Shown piece after piece: positions 1 through 12,946 of a stretch of DNA of 64,000 nt (position 1 is the first letter of the stretch; every line of letters begins with the position of its first letter). Source of the stretch: Gnetum montanum (Eukaryota > Streptophyta > Gnetopsida > Gnetales > Gnetaceae). The DNA is taken from assembly GCA_015680685.1 (NCBI GenBank), contig MNCI01001919.1, forward strand, positions 708,065 to 772,064, in the 5' to 3' direction. Both the position numbers and the translations under genes were made by a program. Under the pieces are notes generated by a model, which made no database searches, had not been told where the DNA came from, and was given only the letters and a program-made list of their open reading frames with translations.

Positions 1-980
1 AGTAGCCAACTCCTACCTCCTCTATTAGGTAGCATTCAATCTTTATAAAGAGATAAAATAAAAATTGTAGGTAGCCAATGTGGAGCTTGAAGTTCTCAAG
101 AGTAAATTCACAAATCAGAGATCAATTGCTAAGAAACTGGCCAGAAGAATTAATGACTACCAAGAGCTATGGAACCTTGTCCATATGTTTAACTTCAAAT
201 GTAAATAGTTTGTAGCCTAGTTTGTTAATATAAAAGAGATGTTTCCAAAATTTTTTTGCTCATAGGATATACCAACATTAGCTCATCTAGGAAAAGTTTC
301 CTAGATCATCCATGACCCACATAGCAAAGAGGAAAAAATGAAGGCACTTCTAAGTGCCTTTCAATTTTAGTAGAATAGCTAGGTAGCCTAGACCTCTAGT
401 AGGTCAAGAACGTGATGAAGGATCCTCTACATCATAGGAGCCTTCACCTCTAAGCATGATGTAAAGATCTCATCTCATTTTACTCCATCTGGCTAACACT
501 AGCAAAATTTTGCTAGATTATCCAAATTCTTTGTACCTGTTACAAATTTTTGTATCCATAGCAATTATATGAAAAAACGGCAATCAAGAGTTTTCTATTC
601 ATTGGAGTTAGTCAGTCAATTCCATACTTCTCCAAATTTTGTAAGCAACTCCGTCCCATTTTGTTCACTCAAGGATGAGTTTTTAGTTAATCATGTGGGT
701 ATGATGAAGTCTTAATAAGTCAACTACGTCAATGCATACTCATCGAGGCATCTACATTAGCGCATCTTTTGATGTGTTAGCACATATGTGTTAATGTTGA
801 TTTTCCCTAAGCGTATATAAATGCATACACCTATAATAGTCCTATCAATTATCTATAAAATATCCTATAAATAACTAATAGAGATGCTATAAAACCCTAG
901 GATTTTGGATTTAACCTTGATTTACTAACTTAAAAGGATGTAGAAAATTAGATAAAAATTATTAATTAGAACCATAAGTA

Positions 981-1118
981 TAGTAGAATAATATAGCATA
1001 AAAAAATTTTATGATACNGAAAAATGTTCCTTACAATCTCATGGTGCTAATGGTATAGATGGAAAATTCATATCTATTATNTAGTAGAATAATATAGCAT
1101 AAAAAAATTTTATGATAC
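981..1118. repeat. Perfect 37-bp direct repeat flanking ambiguous bases
   Basis: The 37 bases at 981-1,017 recur exactly at 1,082-1,118. Single N symbols sit at 1,018 and 1,081, at the inner edges of the copies, and another at 1,181. A perfect repeat bounded by Ns in otherwise decayed DNA looks like an unresolved contig overlap rather than a biological duplication. Confidence 0.6.
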
Positions 1119-1489
1119 CCTCATATATAATTAAATAAAATTTATTTAGATAAAATTAGAATTTTTCATAGCCACAAAAANTATAAAGATATTATTTTTC
1201 AACTTCAAAAGGTCCATGTTGTATAGAATTGATTGACCTTTAGTTGCATGTTCTTCTTTCAATCATTCCCTACCTACTTCGGGCTCTCTACATTGAAATG
1301 CAAAAGGAGTCAGAACTCAAATAAGAAAAATTATTATATTTCCTTCTTCATGGAGCATAAAGTTTCTTAACCAAAAGTCTCAAGTTATAAGCTAGACAAA
1401 GGTTTCCATCAAAATATTCAAAAATGTTTCCAAGTTTAGAAATGTTGAAAATTTTCTAAAAATTCAAAGAATGTATATTTTATCCAGGA

Positions 1490-1750
1490 ATCTTCAAAGG
1501 CTAGATCTTAGTTATCCTCACTACCAAAGGGACTCATTGATAGCTCTTGGAATAACCTCACTACTATCATCAAATTATCCTTTAAATTATTTTAATATCC
1601 AAGAATATCACAAATTTTTATAGCAAAAATCCAAAGAAAACTCACCAACAACTCTTGGAATAACCTCACTACTATCATTAGATTATCCTTGTGATCCCAA
1701 ACAAATCATTCATGGTTAGGTCTTGGCAATAACCTCACTACTAACATCCT
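1490..1750. repeat. Degenerate tandem repeat of a ~25-bp motif
   Basis: The motif AATAACCTCACTACTA occurs at about 1,550, 1,659 and 1,728. Related flanks ('attatcctt') recur, giving unequal periods of roughly 109 and 69 bases. The origin is unknown; it may be the remnant of a repeated LTR or gag segment. Confidence 0.5.
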
Positions 1751-3724
1751 CAACGTCCAAGGCACATGTACCATCAAAAAGATAGGTCTTGAATATGCCT
1801 CATCGTACACCACTAAATGCAACTGCTCACTGTCATGGTCTCAACTAAATCCATAGCCTCACATGACCTTAAGAATCAAAATCCAGGGTAGTAAATCCAT
1901 CCAACAACCCTTGTTCCTATAGTGTGGATCCCACTAAAGAACACTCCACTACTAGATGTAGATGGGGGCATCTAAAAGATTCATGGCTCCCACTACCAAC
2001 TTAGAAAAATTGATCCCATAAATGCTATTATTTTATTCCAAAAATCCAAAAGGTGTCTAAAATGACCAAAAATTCATAAAAGCTCAAATTCCACAAAATT
2101 CTTATAAGATCATATTTATGTCATGAGTTGAACCAAAGACCATGTTCATATTAAAAACTAATTCAAAATAATCATAAATATCCAAAAAAGAAGGTTGGGA
2201 AAAGTTTCCACAATTCCATAAATTTTCCAAAAGATAAAAGAAGGTATGGACAAGATTAAAATATTATTTTACTTTAAAATAGGACCAAAATGAAAAAAAT
2301 TTGATAGAATCTTGGCATAATATTTAAAATCATAAAAGAATAGCAAAAGATCATAAAGTAAAAAGGAGGAATAGAAAATCCAAAACAAAATAGGATGGCC
2401 ACATAAAAAGAAAAGTAGAATAAACTTTCTTACTTGTGCTAGCAAAGCTTCCACAATCTTGTTAGCATCTTCCTTTTCTACTCAAAGCTCTTAATTTTTT
2501 TTTTACTTTTCTTAACCCATCACACTCAAAACCCTTCTATAAACTATGATGATATATAACTAAAGTCATCATCTAGTTATAAGAAGAAGAATAGAAGAAA
2601 CCAAACTCAAATTGGCTTCAAAATGAAGAAAAAGGAGCAAAAAAACATCTTTTAGAAAAAATGTGATGAAATATAGTTTTGAAAAATGATGGTTTTGAAA
2701 CCAAATAGCAGCAAATAACAAGCGGCAGATAGGCACCAGGAGAAAATGTGAGGTCCTTATAAACTTCCTAACTTTTATATAAGCTTATAAGCTTATATAT
2801 ATTTTCCATTTTTGGCAAAAGGTGTCACACAAGTGAACATGCTTTTTCTGCTATTGACTTTTTCAAAAAATTTAATTTTACATAAACAATTTTATAAGTT
2901 GTTTTTCCATTTTCTCTCTCTAGCAATACCATCAATGTTAAACCTCTTATAATATGCACACTAAGACTTCAAATCAAATTTTGTTTAAACCTACAAAATT
3001 ATTATCAAGTGCACTACCTAATCATATGTTAAAATCTCACCTAAGGTTAAATTATCATAATCACCCAGTTCAAATGCTAAAACTTTTAGGGTATTTTAGT
3101 AAACTATAAAATGTGGTATCTCAAGAAATGTAACTCCGATTCTAGTGAACTAAGGATCAAAGTCTACATTTTTGAACATTCTAAATACATTTGTAAGGTT
3201 AGATTTTTGGTAGAACATCATTCTAAGGTATTTTCTTAACAAAGTTGATTTATGCAATATTAAATTATAATTAAAAATTAGCTTCAAATCTTAGTTTAAT
3301 GACAAAAAACAAGGGATATGATTTGGGTAGGATGAGGGTTCAAAATTGCTCCATGAACCAAGCATTATTTAATTATATATGTATAATAAAAATAAAAGAT
3401 GCATAACTAGATGTACATAATAAATCATAAATGTACATAATTGAATATTCATAGACAAATACTTGTAAAGGCATAATAATAAATAAAAAGAAAAATTTCC
3501 ACAAGTAATTAGATTTCAACATTTAATCATAGAATATTTAGAAGATCTATGATTGAGCTTAAATAGTGGTGAAAAAGAGGATAGAAAATTTTAACAAAAC
3601 ACCCTAACAAGTAAATGGCATTCACTAGATAGAAAATTAATAACAACAATAATAATAATAAGCGTAATAATAATAAGCTAATCTATTGAAACATATCTAA
3701 CAACATTAAAAAAATAATCACATG

Positions 3725-4660
3725 TAATGACTAGCAAGGTACCTCTACACCCAACCATACGAATCACAAGCGTTCACGTACGATATGGTCAAATTCCATA
3801 GACTTTGTAGTTTCTGGTGCACTAGTCGTCTAGGAAGTGAATCTTTGCCTTAAGGTCAATCGTTGTCTTCCCAATTACACTTGTGACGTACACTAGTAGG
3901 GTTAAGTGTAATTGAGGCATCTAATTTTTATCATTTTATATTTTATGGTTTGGTATTCTAAGGGAGATAAAAGTGATTGGATTACCTAATTTAAATTAAC
4001 TAATTAACTATTCTCTAACTAGTCCTAACATAAGCATCCAATCCCACTTTCTGTACATGTCTTGAACCCACGTATCCACTATTGGGTGATCAAGCACTAT
4101 GCTACTAGGTGTACCAAGTGATAATGTTATTGGGCTTACCAATCAAATACATGTTATGCTTGAAGTGGTCATACTTATGTGTTTAATCTATCTTGCTTAA
4201 TTGCTTCATTAACTTAATTACTGGAAACATTTAATAAATCATTGAAAACATTAAATAAATAACTAAAAACATTAAATGCATGAATAAAATATTTAATCTA
4301 TCCAAAGTGCTACAAGGTTTATCATAAATCTCATCTTTATTGTCACACACACTGTCATGCTCAAGTACAACAATGCTCGAATAAAGATCCATACACTCAA
4401 TGACTCCTATTGAGGGTACTTAGGAGAAAAATTATAACTTTCAAATGGAAGAACTATAAGAATTTTTCTACAACTAAAATCTCTATTTCCATAAATGTGG
4501 CTGGTAGGCATGTATTTATAGCCAAAAACATACACTACATTAATGGGGCCTCATCAAAGCATATTATGATGCATCAACTAGGCCTCATTGATGAGGCCCA
4601 GTTAATGAGGCTGCATAGATGAGGCCTCATTAATGCAGCCAACCAAACTATGATTCATCA
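3725..4660 (-). repeat. G1 3' LTR
   Basis: On the plus strand it starts TAATGACTAG (decayed from TGATGAGTGG) and ends GATTCATCA, so it reads TGATGA...TCATTA on the coding strand. It aligns along most of its length with 16,169-17,048. Shared blocks include the 'cccaaccatacgaatcac' segment near the U5 end and the alternating 'gaggcctcat' region near the U3 end. Length is 936 bp against 880 bp for the partner. The bases just to its right (minus-strand CATGAGGATA) are the remains of the polypurine tract. Confidence 0.88.
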
Positions 4661-4899
4661 TATCCTCATGACTGAATGAAAACTTGTCCTCAAGTTCTTC
4701 TACAAAATTGAGAAGGTATGGGATTATTAACTAACTTTTCTCAAACAAAATAGACTAATTGACTTGACAAAAAATGAAGTGCCTGAGTGTACGAATCAAC
4801 ACATTACAAAAAATGATGGTGTTTAGGGCACAAAATTGAACACCATGACATGACTCTTCAAAATTAGATAGCATGTTCCCTGATGGCATGAATTTTAGT

Positions 4900-7752
4900 G
4901 AAGAAGATCATATGGTCTCAGCCAGTGGTGGCTCCTGAGGTTCTAAGGGACCTTCATTGGCTTGACACATGGGTGGTGGTTGAGGTGGCTGCAACTATCC
5001 TACTACTACTACAACTTCTAGCGGGAGGTAGAAAGCATCTAGTAGTGCTTTCATTCTATCCTCCTTACTCCTAAGATCATGCACCATCCATGCAGCTTCA
5101 CTGATGTGGGTTGGAAAAAGCATATCCCAGGGACACAGGATTGCTAGAAACAACTCCTTAGCACTAATGAACTAGGCAAGGAATTATTTGCATTCAATGT
5201 CGAACACCCTGACTGTGTCCTTCAACTCCTGATAGTCATTCATCTGTTTGGCTAGGTTCTTGATAGTTTATCATTTATCTATGAACCATGCTTTGAGAAC
5301 TTTGAGTTCAACATTTGTAGTCTCAAGCTTCTACTTGGTGTCTTTATGGTGCTTGAACTCTACCTCATATAACAAATATGAGCTAGTCACTTATTTCTCC
5401 AATTTTGACCACAACCATTTGGCAATCAACATTGCCAAGTTTGCATAACAAAGATTGTCCAATTCCATGTATTCTATCATCTCTTCTATTTGCAGCTCCT
5501 TTAGTCAAATCTTTGCCTTGTTGTAGGCATCAATCCCATCAATGATGGGATACTAAATTTCTTTCCCTTGTTGGAGTTGCTGGAGGGTTTCATTTATTTT
5601 CACCTTTTTCATTTGGATGTGTTTCTTATTGACTTCCTTCTATAGGCCAACCTAGTCTCTATAGTGATTCTTCACTTTTTCAAACTTGAGGGCCTCACTC
5701 TTCCAAGTAGTGATCTCAATGGTAGACTTCTAGCACAAGGCACAAACTTCTTCCATTGACAAATTTTGATTCTCTATGGCCAATCTCCTCAATTCATTGT
5801 TCACCTTGGTAAGTTTCTCCTACTGTTGATGAATATATTCTTGCATCTGTTCTTTCTGGGCATCAACATTGCGCAAGCGATGATTCTATACTATCAAAGT
5901 CTTGTTATCTTAGCACATTTGAGCCAAGTCCCTCTGAATTGAGTGTGTCTTTGCTTTTGATATGGATTGGTTAAATATGGATGTTACTACCTCCTCCTCA
6001 ACCTTTCTAAATTTTTCTTGAAGCTATTGAAAAGCATCATCTCTAGTTGTTGTTGGGCTAAGGATCATAGGGTCAGTAAGCTAGGCATGTAGTTTAGCAA
6101 CCTCCAGAGCCAAGCATTGATTTTGTGCTTGATATTTTTTGAGCTTCCCCTCCAAAATGATGCACTTCCCCCTTGCATCCAATAACTCCAACTAGTTTGT
6201 GGTGATGTCCTCTAGAAAATCAAATATGTCCAGAATCGGAGCACTAGTCAATCTAGCAATTCTTCATGTTGGGCTGCATTCAACTTCACGCTAACCATGC
6301 CTATGAAGATCTGCATGTCTTGAAGTGCAAATATGTCTAGTATAGACATTGTGGATGCATTTAATGCTTTAATGACATGGTCAGTAACAACTTCAAGTAC
6401 TGTTTCCTATCCTTGGTGTTCTATCACCAAGACAATTGCTCCTTCACCTTCCTCAAAACACATCGAGAAAGTGGTAGCATTCCTAGAGATTTCTAGAAAT
6501 AAATGGTATTAAGATAATGACACCATCACCTCCCAAGTGTTGGGATCCAACCTCATAGTTCAACTTCATTCATTGGACAAAGAAAATTGGTCCACCCCTC
6601 TCAATCTAGCTAACTATTTGAGCCACCTCATTTAGCTTATTCATCACTAGTCAATATACAGATGGATCCATCCCACTTGTTCCTGCACATTGCTCTTTTA
6701 CACTCAAAACCTAATCTCAAATTTTGTGCAAGCGCTCAATGGCTACATAGGCCTCTAATGTTGTTTCTTGGGTGGGTGGTGGTGGTAGCTTCTCCTTTTC
6801 TTGAGTCATCACTGGTGTCTTATATTTCATCATTTTGGACCATGAGGCCAAAGAAACATGCCTGATTGTATCATTGAAGTAGCAGAACATATCTTCCCTT
6901 TTGCAAAGTTTTTGGATGAGAAATGGAAAGTGTAGGGTTTTCCTTCCACATTCATTTTCCTTGAAGCACTTTTCAATCTTCAACTAGATGAGTTGTGGAA
7001 GGTTGATGAAAAATTTCTCACTTAGAGTGACGCATGCTGAGGTAGAGAAAGTGGTCACCTTGCTTGGCCTCACCGGATTGAGGTGATAGGCCATAATTTT
7101 GAAATAGATATGCTCCATCAGTGTGAGCACGTTGTACTCCTTATGGTTAACTTTGTAGCACTACTGGGTCCACTCCTTCTTATTGTTAGGATCAATTTTC
7201 ATTGATAGTTCTGCCAACCATGTCTTGGTGTTAGGCAACCCTAGTGCCTGCATGATAGCTTCAGCCAAGTAGAACACTTGAATATCCTTGATCTTGACTA
7301 TGGACCTTGACCTTCAATTATTCTAGAAGAGGTATCTCTCTCCCATGTACCATTTCTTACTAGATGTGATGATTGGCCACATGGGAGAGGTTTGTAGTTG
7401 AGTCTTGACGTCTGCTGGAGCTTTGTCTAAGAATGGCCCAAAGTTTATCTCTTGAAGCACTAATCGTTGAATTTCCTGACACCTAGTAATGTCAAGATAG
7501 GCTTGAGTCAAAGTGACTTCAAGCCTTGGCATGGGTCCAGAAACTTCTCCTCATTGTGATTGTTTTGTGAGCACATCTTCTTCTAAAATCTATTAAACAA
7601 ATTCCACTTTGAACTCCTCACAAAGAGGCCCCATTGCATGGGTTGCCTCTGGCAATTCTTGGACTTGTTCTTGTTGGCCCCCTCTAGATCTAGGCCACTT
7701 CTCCCTTGGTTGAGAGGGTTCTCCTTCCTGTGGGCATTTCTATTTTGGTGCC
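4900..7752 (-). pseudogene. Additional open region after integrase (function unknown)
   Basis: This is a degenerate coding region 3' of integrase, starting at a MAPK-type methionine (ATG at 7,750-7,752, minus strand). It is interrupted by many stops. Longest open pieces are 7,323-7,532 and 6,717-6,983. The N-terminal part is rich in K, P and Q. A middle block holds the motif SPMWPIITSSKKWYMGERY, matched by SPLWPTLSESGAWYLGETY in G3 (43,770-44,081). The C-terminal half is rich in Q, E and K, suggesting coiled coil. It shows no obvious signal peptide or membrane segment, so I do not call it env. It could be related to plant gypsy 3' open reading frames of unknown role; I cannot assign a family. 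The 3' limit near 4,900 is approximate. Confidence 0.55.
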
Positions 7753-9840
7753 ATCTATAATCACAATGAGACCATAGGTTAGCAATTGTTGTGTAACTTA
7801 AAGCAATTGGGATACCTTTATCTCTTTAAGGATAGTTACACTTAGCTAAGTTGTAATTATGGTTGATTTAATTATTCCAATTATTATTTATTTATGTGCT
7901 ATTGGTAATAATTCATCCTAGAGGTTGTTGAAAGGGCTAACTTTCAAAACAAAATGATGTTTATATATTGTTAATGTTATTAACCCTTTAGGAAAGTTAG
8001 AAAAATTTCCAAAAAAATTCATCAATTTTTCATTAGAAACCTTAAGGTTTGTAGCCCCTACAAATAAGAGCTTACCTCTAGTAAATGCACAATTGAAAAA
8101 TGGAATGCTTTGGACAAATGGTTAGGAAGTTATGGGCTCTGGAAGGTTTTGGGCTCTGAAAAATTACAAAAACCCCCTATGTGTTGAGGGTCAAAAATTC
8201 CTAAGTGCATAGTGGTATATATATTGTTTTTGCAATGCGTTGATGAGGCCTCATCGATGTTGCTATTAACCATCATAGACAATTGTTGACTTTGGCCAAA
8301 CTTACAAAATACAAAGAATTCTTAAATGAAATTGGGATCAAACAAAAGCTGAAAAGGCCAAGAAAAATATGAAAACATGAGAATAGGGCATTCAACCTCA
8401 TAAATTTGGAAAAATAAAGAAAAATTAATTTGAGGGATGAATAAAATAAAAGGTTAAGGAGCACTAAGCAGAATACATAATGGAATATGTGAAAGATAGG
8501 ATTGTAGCAATGTCAAAGGTAAGGAACCTTAACTAACCAAACCAAGAGTTGTGCAAGTGGGTCCTCCCCATAGTAGGCTCATGCCCTTGTTGCCCTTGCA
8601 TAACCTCAACTAAGGAGTCCATGGGCCCCATAGCCGATTAATGATCATGAAAATTTAAGGACCAACCAAAAAGAATCTACTCAATAATTCAAACACATTA
8701 GACCAAGACATAGAGTATAACATAGAACCTAGTAGTGAGGTGAGTTATGGCAGCATGGATGGATGATAGAGAAGGTGGAATGGAGTTCCAAATTGAGGTC
8801 ATAAGAAGTTCCTTGTGGAATTTGTGTTTAAAATGACTTGGGAAGAGCCATCCTTAGTCCAAACCAAAACCATCTACTTTCAGTGACTTCACATCGCCAT
8901 CCTAAGATAGATCCACCAACATGAGACATGATAGTGCTTCCACAAGACAACCACCATTCTAGAAGGAGAAGAAAAGAGAGAAGTAGGAAGTGACAGAGGG
9001 CCTTAGTTAGAGGGGACTTTCAAGCATAGGTGCATGTGTTTCTAGTCCCATAACCAATGCTTGTAGCCCATTTATTTTTGCAAGGGATGTGCTTTAAACT
9101 TTTATTATTATTATTATTATTTTGAAATAGGAACCACACCATGCAAGGACTTATTTATTTATTATGTTTAAGGGGTGTGCTTTAAATTCTCATCATTTTT
9201 TTTTTTTGAAGAGAACCACACCATGCAAAGACTTTATTTGACTTCCTATCAATAGTTGGAATGGAATAGTAAGAAGTTTGTGAAAAAACACTCAAGAAAG
9301 TAGAAGAGTACAAAGATTATTAAATCCCCTTGAAGTCACACCCTTTACAAACCTTTGAATCCTTCCTAATTCCAGAACTACCAAGGTCACCAATTGATTA
9401 AAAGTTTCTTTAATGGAAGGGTCCTCAAATTTCCAAAATAAGGAAAACCATAGAGTTTATCAGATGGGTGAATGACATGGACTCACTACCTATTTTATGA
9501 AAAATAAACCATGTCAAAGTCATTAGACATCAGAATTCAAAAATAGAAACCAAACATCGACAATCACTGCATTAAGCACCAACCATCATTAGTAAACAAC
9601 AATAGTTGCACTGTGTCCTATGGTAATAAAGCAATTTTATTAGCAAAAATAAGGAAATATCACACTTAAATAAAACAAGACCAAACAAAGTAAAATACAT
9701 AATAAAGTGTAAAATAATTAAGAAAGGCTTAAAGGTACTAATGATGGTGTAAAATTAGAAAANATTAAAAATTTAAATAAATATCCTATAAAATAAAAAA
9801 CATGGGAAAAAAAAGTAGAAAAACTAAGAAGCCATATTGA
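7753..9840 (-). other. G1 non-coding spacer between integrase and the extra region
   Basis: There is no sustained coding in either strand. A block near 8,540-8,640 (plus-strand 'aagtgggtcctcccc') is matched in G3 near 45,070-45,160, so the spacer is a family feature rather than a later insertion. It contains an (ATT)n microsatellite at about 9,103-9,121 and a T run near 9,200. A single N occurs at 9,763. Confidence 0.6.
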
Positions 9841-11153
9841 TTGTTAGCATGGATGACCATCTCCCCCATGACTATGTTGGAAGGAGGAGATCTGAAAAAT
9901 GGAATGCAATTGTCCATCTATCGAGGTGCTAATTGCACTGGCCTGTCTTGGCTCTAGGAAAGGCTTTACTTGTTGGATATTAACCAACTAAATTTTATTT
10001 GGGCTTTCAAGCTTGTAGAGCAACATGGCCCCAAAGGAAAAGGTTTGATCAATTATATAAGGTCCCTCCCACAATGTTTGGAATTTTTCCTTCTAAGGTA
10101 CATGTGTGGGGTTCCAATAGAGACCCTTCTCTCCTAGTTGAAGTTTTACTTTCCTAATTCCAACGTCATGACATTGCTTGCTGAATGCCTTGTGCATCTC
10201 ATTCAAGGATAGGGCCACTAATCAGGTTTCATCTAACACATTCAAGTTGATCAATCTTTCTTTCTATGCTAGACATAGGTTAAGATTTAGATCACAAGCT
10301 GTTGAAAGTGTATAGAGCTCAGATTGAATCGGGAGCATTCGAAGTTTTCCATACACTAACTCATAGGGAGAATAGCCAATAGGAAGTTTCCATGTTGTAC
10401 AGTAATTCCAAAGGGCATCATTAATTTTTGCACTCAATCTTTCCTATATTTGCTAATAGTTCATGTTAGTATTTTTGTGATCTCCTAGTTAGTTACCTCT
10501 ACTTGACCATTGGCTTGGAGGTGGTATGGTGTTGTTAATTTATGTTCAACCCCCAAGTGTTGCATAAAATTTCTAAAAGTGGCACCTATGCAATGAGTTC
10601 CATTTTTAGAAATTAGTAAACGTGGCTCCCCAAACCTATTCACAATATTTTGTTATATGAATCTAACAGCAATGGATGATGTACTATTAGTAACAACTAC
10701 TGCTTCTACCCATTTAATGCAGTAGTTGACTGCTACTATAATATATGTCTTTTCATTGAACATGGGTGTGATGGGACCCATGAAGTCAACACCCCATATG
10801 TCAAAAGGTTCTAGTGGTTGAATCCATTGTTTAGGACCTTCCATGAAAGTAATCATCCCCCCATCTTGGTGATAACATTTACAAAACTTGACAAACTAGT
10901 GGACATCCCTAAATATTATAGGCCAATAGTATCTTGCCATCAAGATTTTTATGGCTATGCATCTCCCTGCATAGTGGCCTCCACAAGGCCCTTCGTGAGC
11001 ATCCTGGAGAATGTGTAGTTGATCTTCATCAAGGACACACCAACGAATTAGGCCATCGACACACACCTTGTAGAGATGTCCATTAATTTTCATGAAATAT
11101 TTTTCCTGATGAAGAAATTGTTGCTTCTTTCTAAAGTCAAGATCTTGTGGCAC
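9841..11153 (-). pseudogene. Ty3/gypsy integrase, degenerate
   Basis: Integrase joins the cDNA to host DNA. The N-terminal zinc-binding region is open in 10,896-11,153 (LHILQDAHEGPCGGHYAG, then a YYWP motif). The catalytic core follows in 10,653-10,856, with first aspartate in WGVDFMGPI. The second catalytic position reads ISKNGTH where ISDxGTH is usual, so that aspartate is replaced by lysine. The glutamate is retained in LQANGQVEVT (about 10,500). The C-terminal part, about 9,850-10,300, contains a recognisable GPYIIDQTF-like segment. Stops and the lost aspartate make it inactive. Confidence 0.85.
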
Positions 11154-12900
11154 CTCTTAAGTGAGAAGATAAGTGAGTATGCCATTATACCATGTTGTTT
11201 CTATGAGCGTTTGTTCATTTATTGCTCCTATAAAGAGGAGTTTTTCTGGAAACTAATTAGAGAGTGGGCTCTCCTCCTCTTTATTATCCCATCTTAAGTG
11301 AGATAGGTGGTCAATGACCACATTTTTGGTTCCTTTTCAATCTACTATTGTGAGATCGAATTCCTACAAGATCACAGGCCACTGTATGACATAAGGACTC
11401 ACTGTTGGCTTGTTCATGAGGAAGCAGATTGCACTATGATCCATGTGCATAAATACTTTGTAGCCAAACACATGGTGCCTAAAATTTTTCAGAGCGTACA
11501 CCATAGTCATTAGTTCTTTTTCCATGGCAGTGTAATTTAATTATGCTCCCACAATGCTTCAGCTCATACAATGGATATAGTATGGGTGTTTCTTATCGTC
11601 CATCTGTATGAGCACTACTCCTAAGGCATAGTTAGATACATCAATCATGATGTGGAAGGATCTGGACCAGTCTAATGCTCATATGATTGGTTTTTCTATG
11701 AGTTTCTCTTTTAATTGTTAGAATGCATGTTCACATTCCTTGGTCCAGATGAAAGGTGCATCTTTCTTTATAAGCTCTACCAATGGCTTTACGATTTTAG
11801 ATAAATTCTCTATGAATCATCGGTAGTAGCTAGTGTGTCCAAGGAATGACTGAACATCTTTAACTATCTCTAGTTGATGTGTTATTCCTTGGATGACCCT
11901 TATCTTCTTTGGATCTACCTCAATCCCTTTTTGTGAAATTTTATGCCCTAGCACAATGCCTTCTTAGACCATGAAAGGGCTCTTTTGCTAGTTGAGTTAC
12001 AAGTTTATTTCAACACATCTCTTCAACACTTGCTCAAGGTGGTCCAAGGCTTGCTCAAATGTGGCTCCATAGGTGGAAATTTCATCCATGAAGACTTCCA
12101 CACCACTACTGATCTACTATTGCAAGATACTAAGGACCAAGCATTGAAATGTTGTAGGGGCATTACATAGATCAAATGACATCTTACAACATGAAAAAGT
12201 TACCCAAAGACTCATGAATGTTGTTTTGGCCTAATCTTATAGTGCAATTTGGATTTGGTTATAGCCACTACAACCATCCAAGAAGCTATAATAATAATTT
12301 CTAGATATGGTATCCAACACTTGATCCACAAATTGCAATGATCTTTAAACATTTCCATATTCAACAGCCTGAAGCCAATGTAGACCCACATTTTCCATCC
12401 TTCTTCAACATAATTATGAGTGGGCTAACCCACTTACTATCTATGATGGGATAGATGAACCATGCCTTGAGGAGTTGTTCAATTTTCTCTTTGATGATCT
12501 ACTTCAACCTGGGGTTCAACTGCCTCTACGACTACCTTCTAGGCTTCATGGTTAGGTTAGTGTAAGTGTGATGATAGCATATCCTCTGGTTGATTCTTGT
12601 TAGCTCAATATATGACCAAGTAAAGTTTTTTGGCCATTTGTTAACTACCTTTAATAGCTTTTCTTTTTTTAGAAGAAAGTTTGGCATTAATTATGATCAG
12701 TTTACCATTGTTTAAAAATGCATATTCCATGTTAACTGGTAAAGTTTTTAGCTCTAGGGGCTCCTACTTGAATTTATCAGGGATTTCCAACTCTCCCCAA
12801 TAGGTATCATTATCTTCATCAAAGAGTTGGGAATGAACTTGTTCAAGTTTGTTCATGCCTTCCACATAAGCACATGTTAGGCTCTCATTTGGTTCCATGC
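11154..12900 (-). pseudogene. Ty3/gypsy reverse transcriptase and RNase H, degenerate
   Basis: RT begins near 12,560 with RRQLNPRLK, followed by IYPIIDSKWVSPL and KKDGK, all typical of the gypsy fingers region. The catalytic box at 12,081-12,093 reads FMDE where (Y/F)xDD is expected, so one catalytic aspartate has become glutamate. RNase H follows, with LNYTAMEKELMTMVYAL near 11,500 and MDHSAI near 11,420. The reading frame is broken by many stops, several at positions where Gln or Trp codons are usual (CAA to TAA, TGG to TAG). Confidence 0.85.
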
Positions 12901-12946
12901 ATAATGTGCTACTATCAGATTCAGCTATCAACCATTGGGTGCCCTC

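Larger units (their letters stand above)
1..3719. other. AT-rich region with no recognised gene
   Basis: This stretch is AT-rich with stops in all frames and only one short chance-like open frame (2,269-2,454, minus). I see no domain, tRNA or complete LTR. A TATA-like block near 818-830 and nearby text around 740-780 faintly resemble the U3 of the G1-type LTRs, but not enough to call. It is probably old, unrecognisable repeat DNA. Confidence 0.5.

Noticed and set aside
3600-3665. (AAT)n-type tract near the G1 left border as a TE tail
   Set aside because: Short impure microsatellite; the G1 border is fixed by the LTR end and the ACATG duplication instead.
4900-7752. Extra G1 region as an env-like gene
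   Set aside because: No signal peptide, transmembrane segment or cleavage-site pattern is visible in the open pieces; it is hydrophilic and coiled-coil-like.
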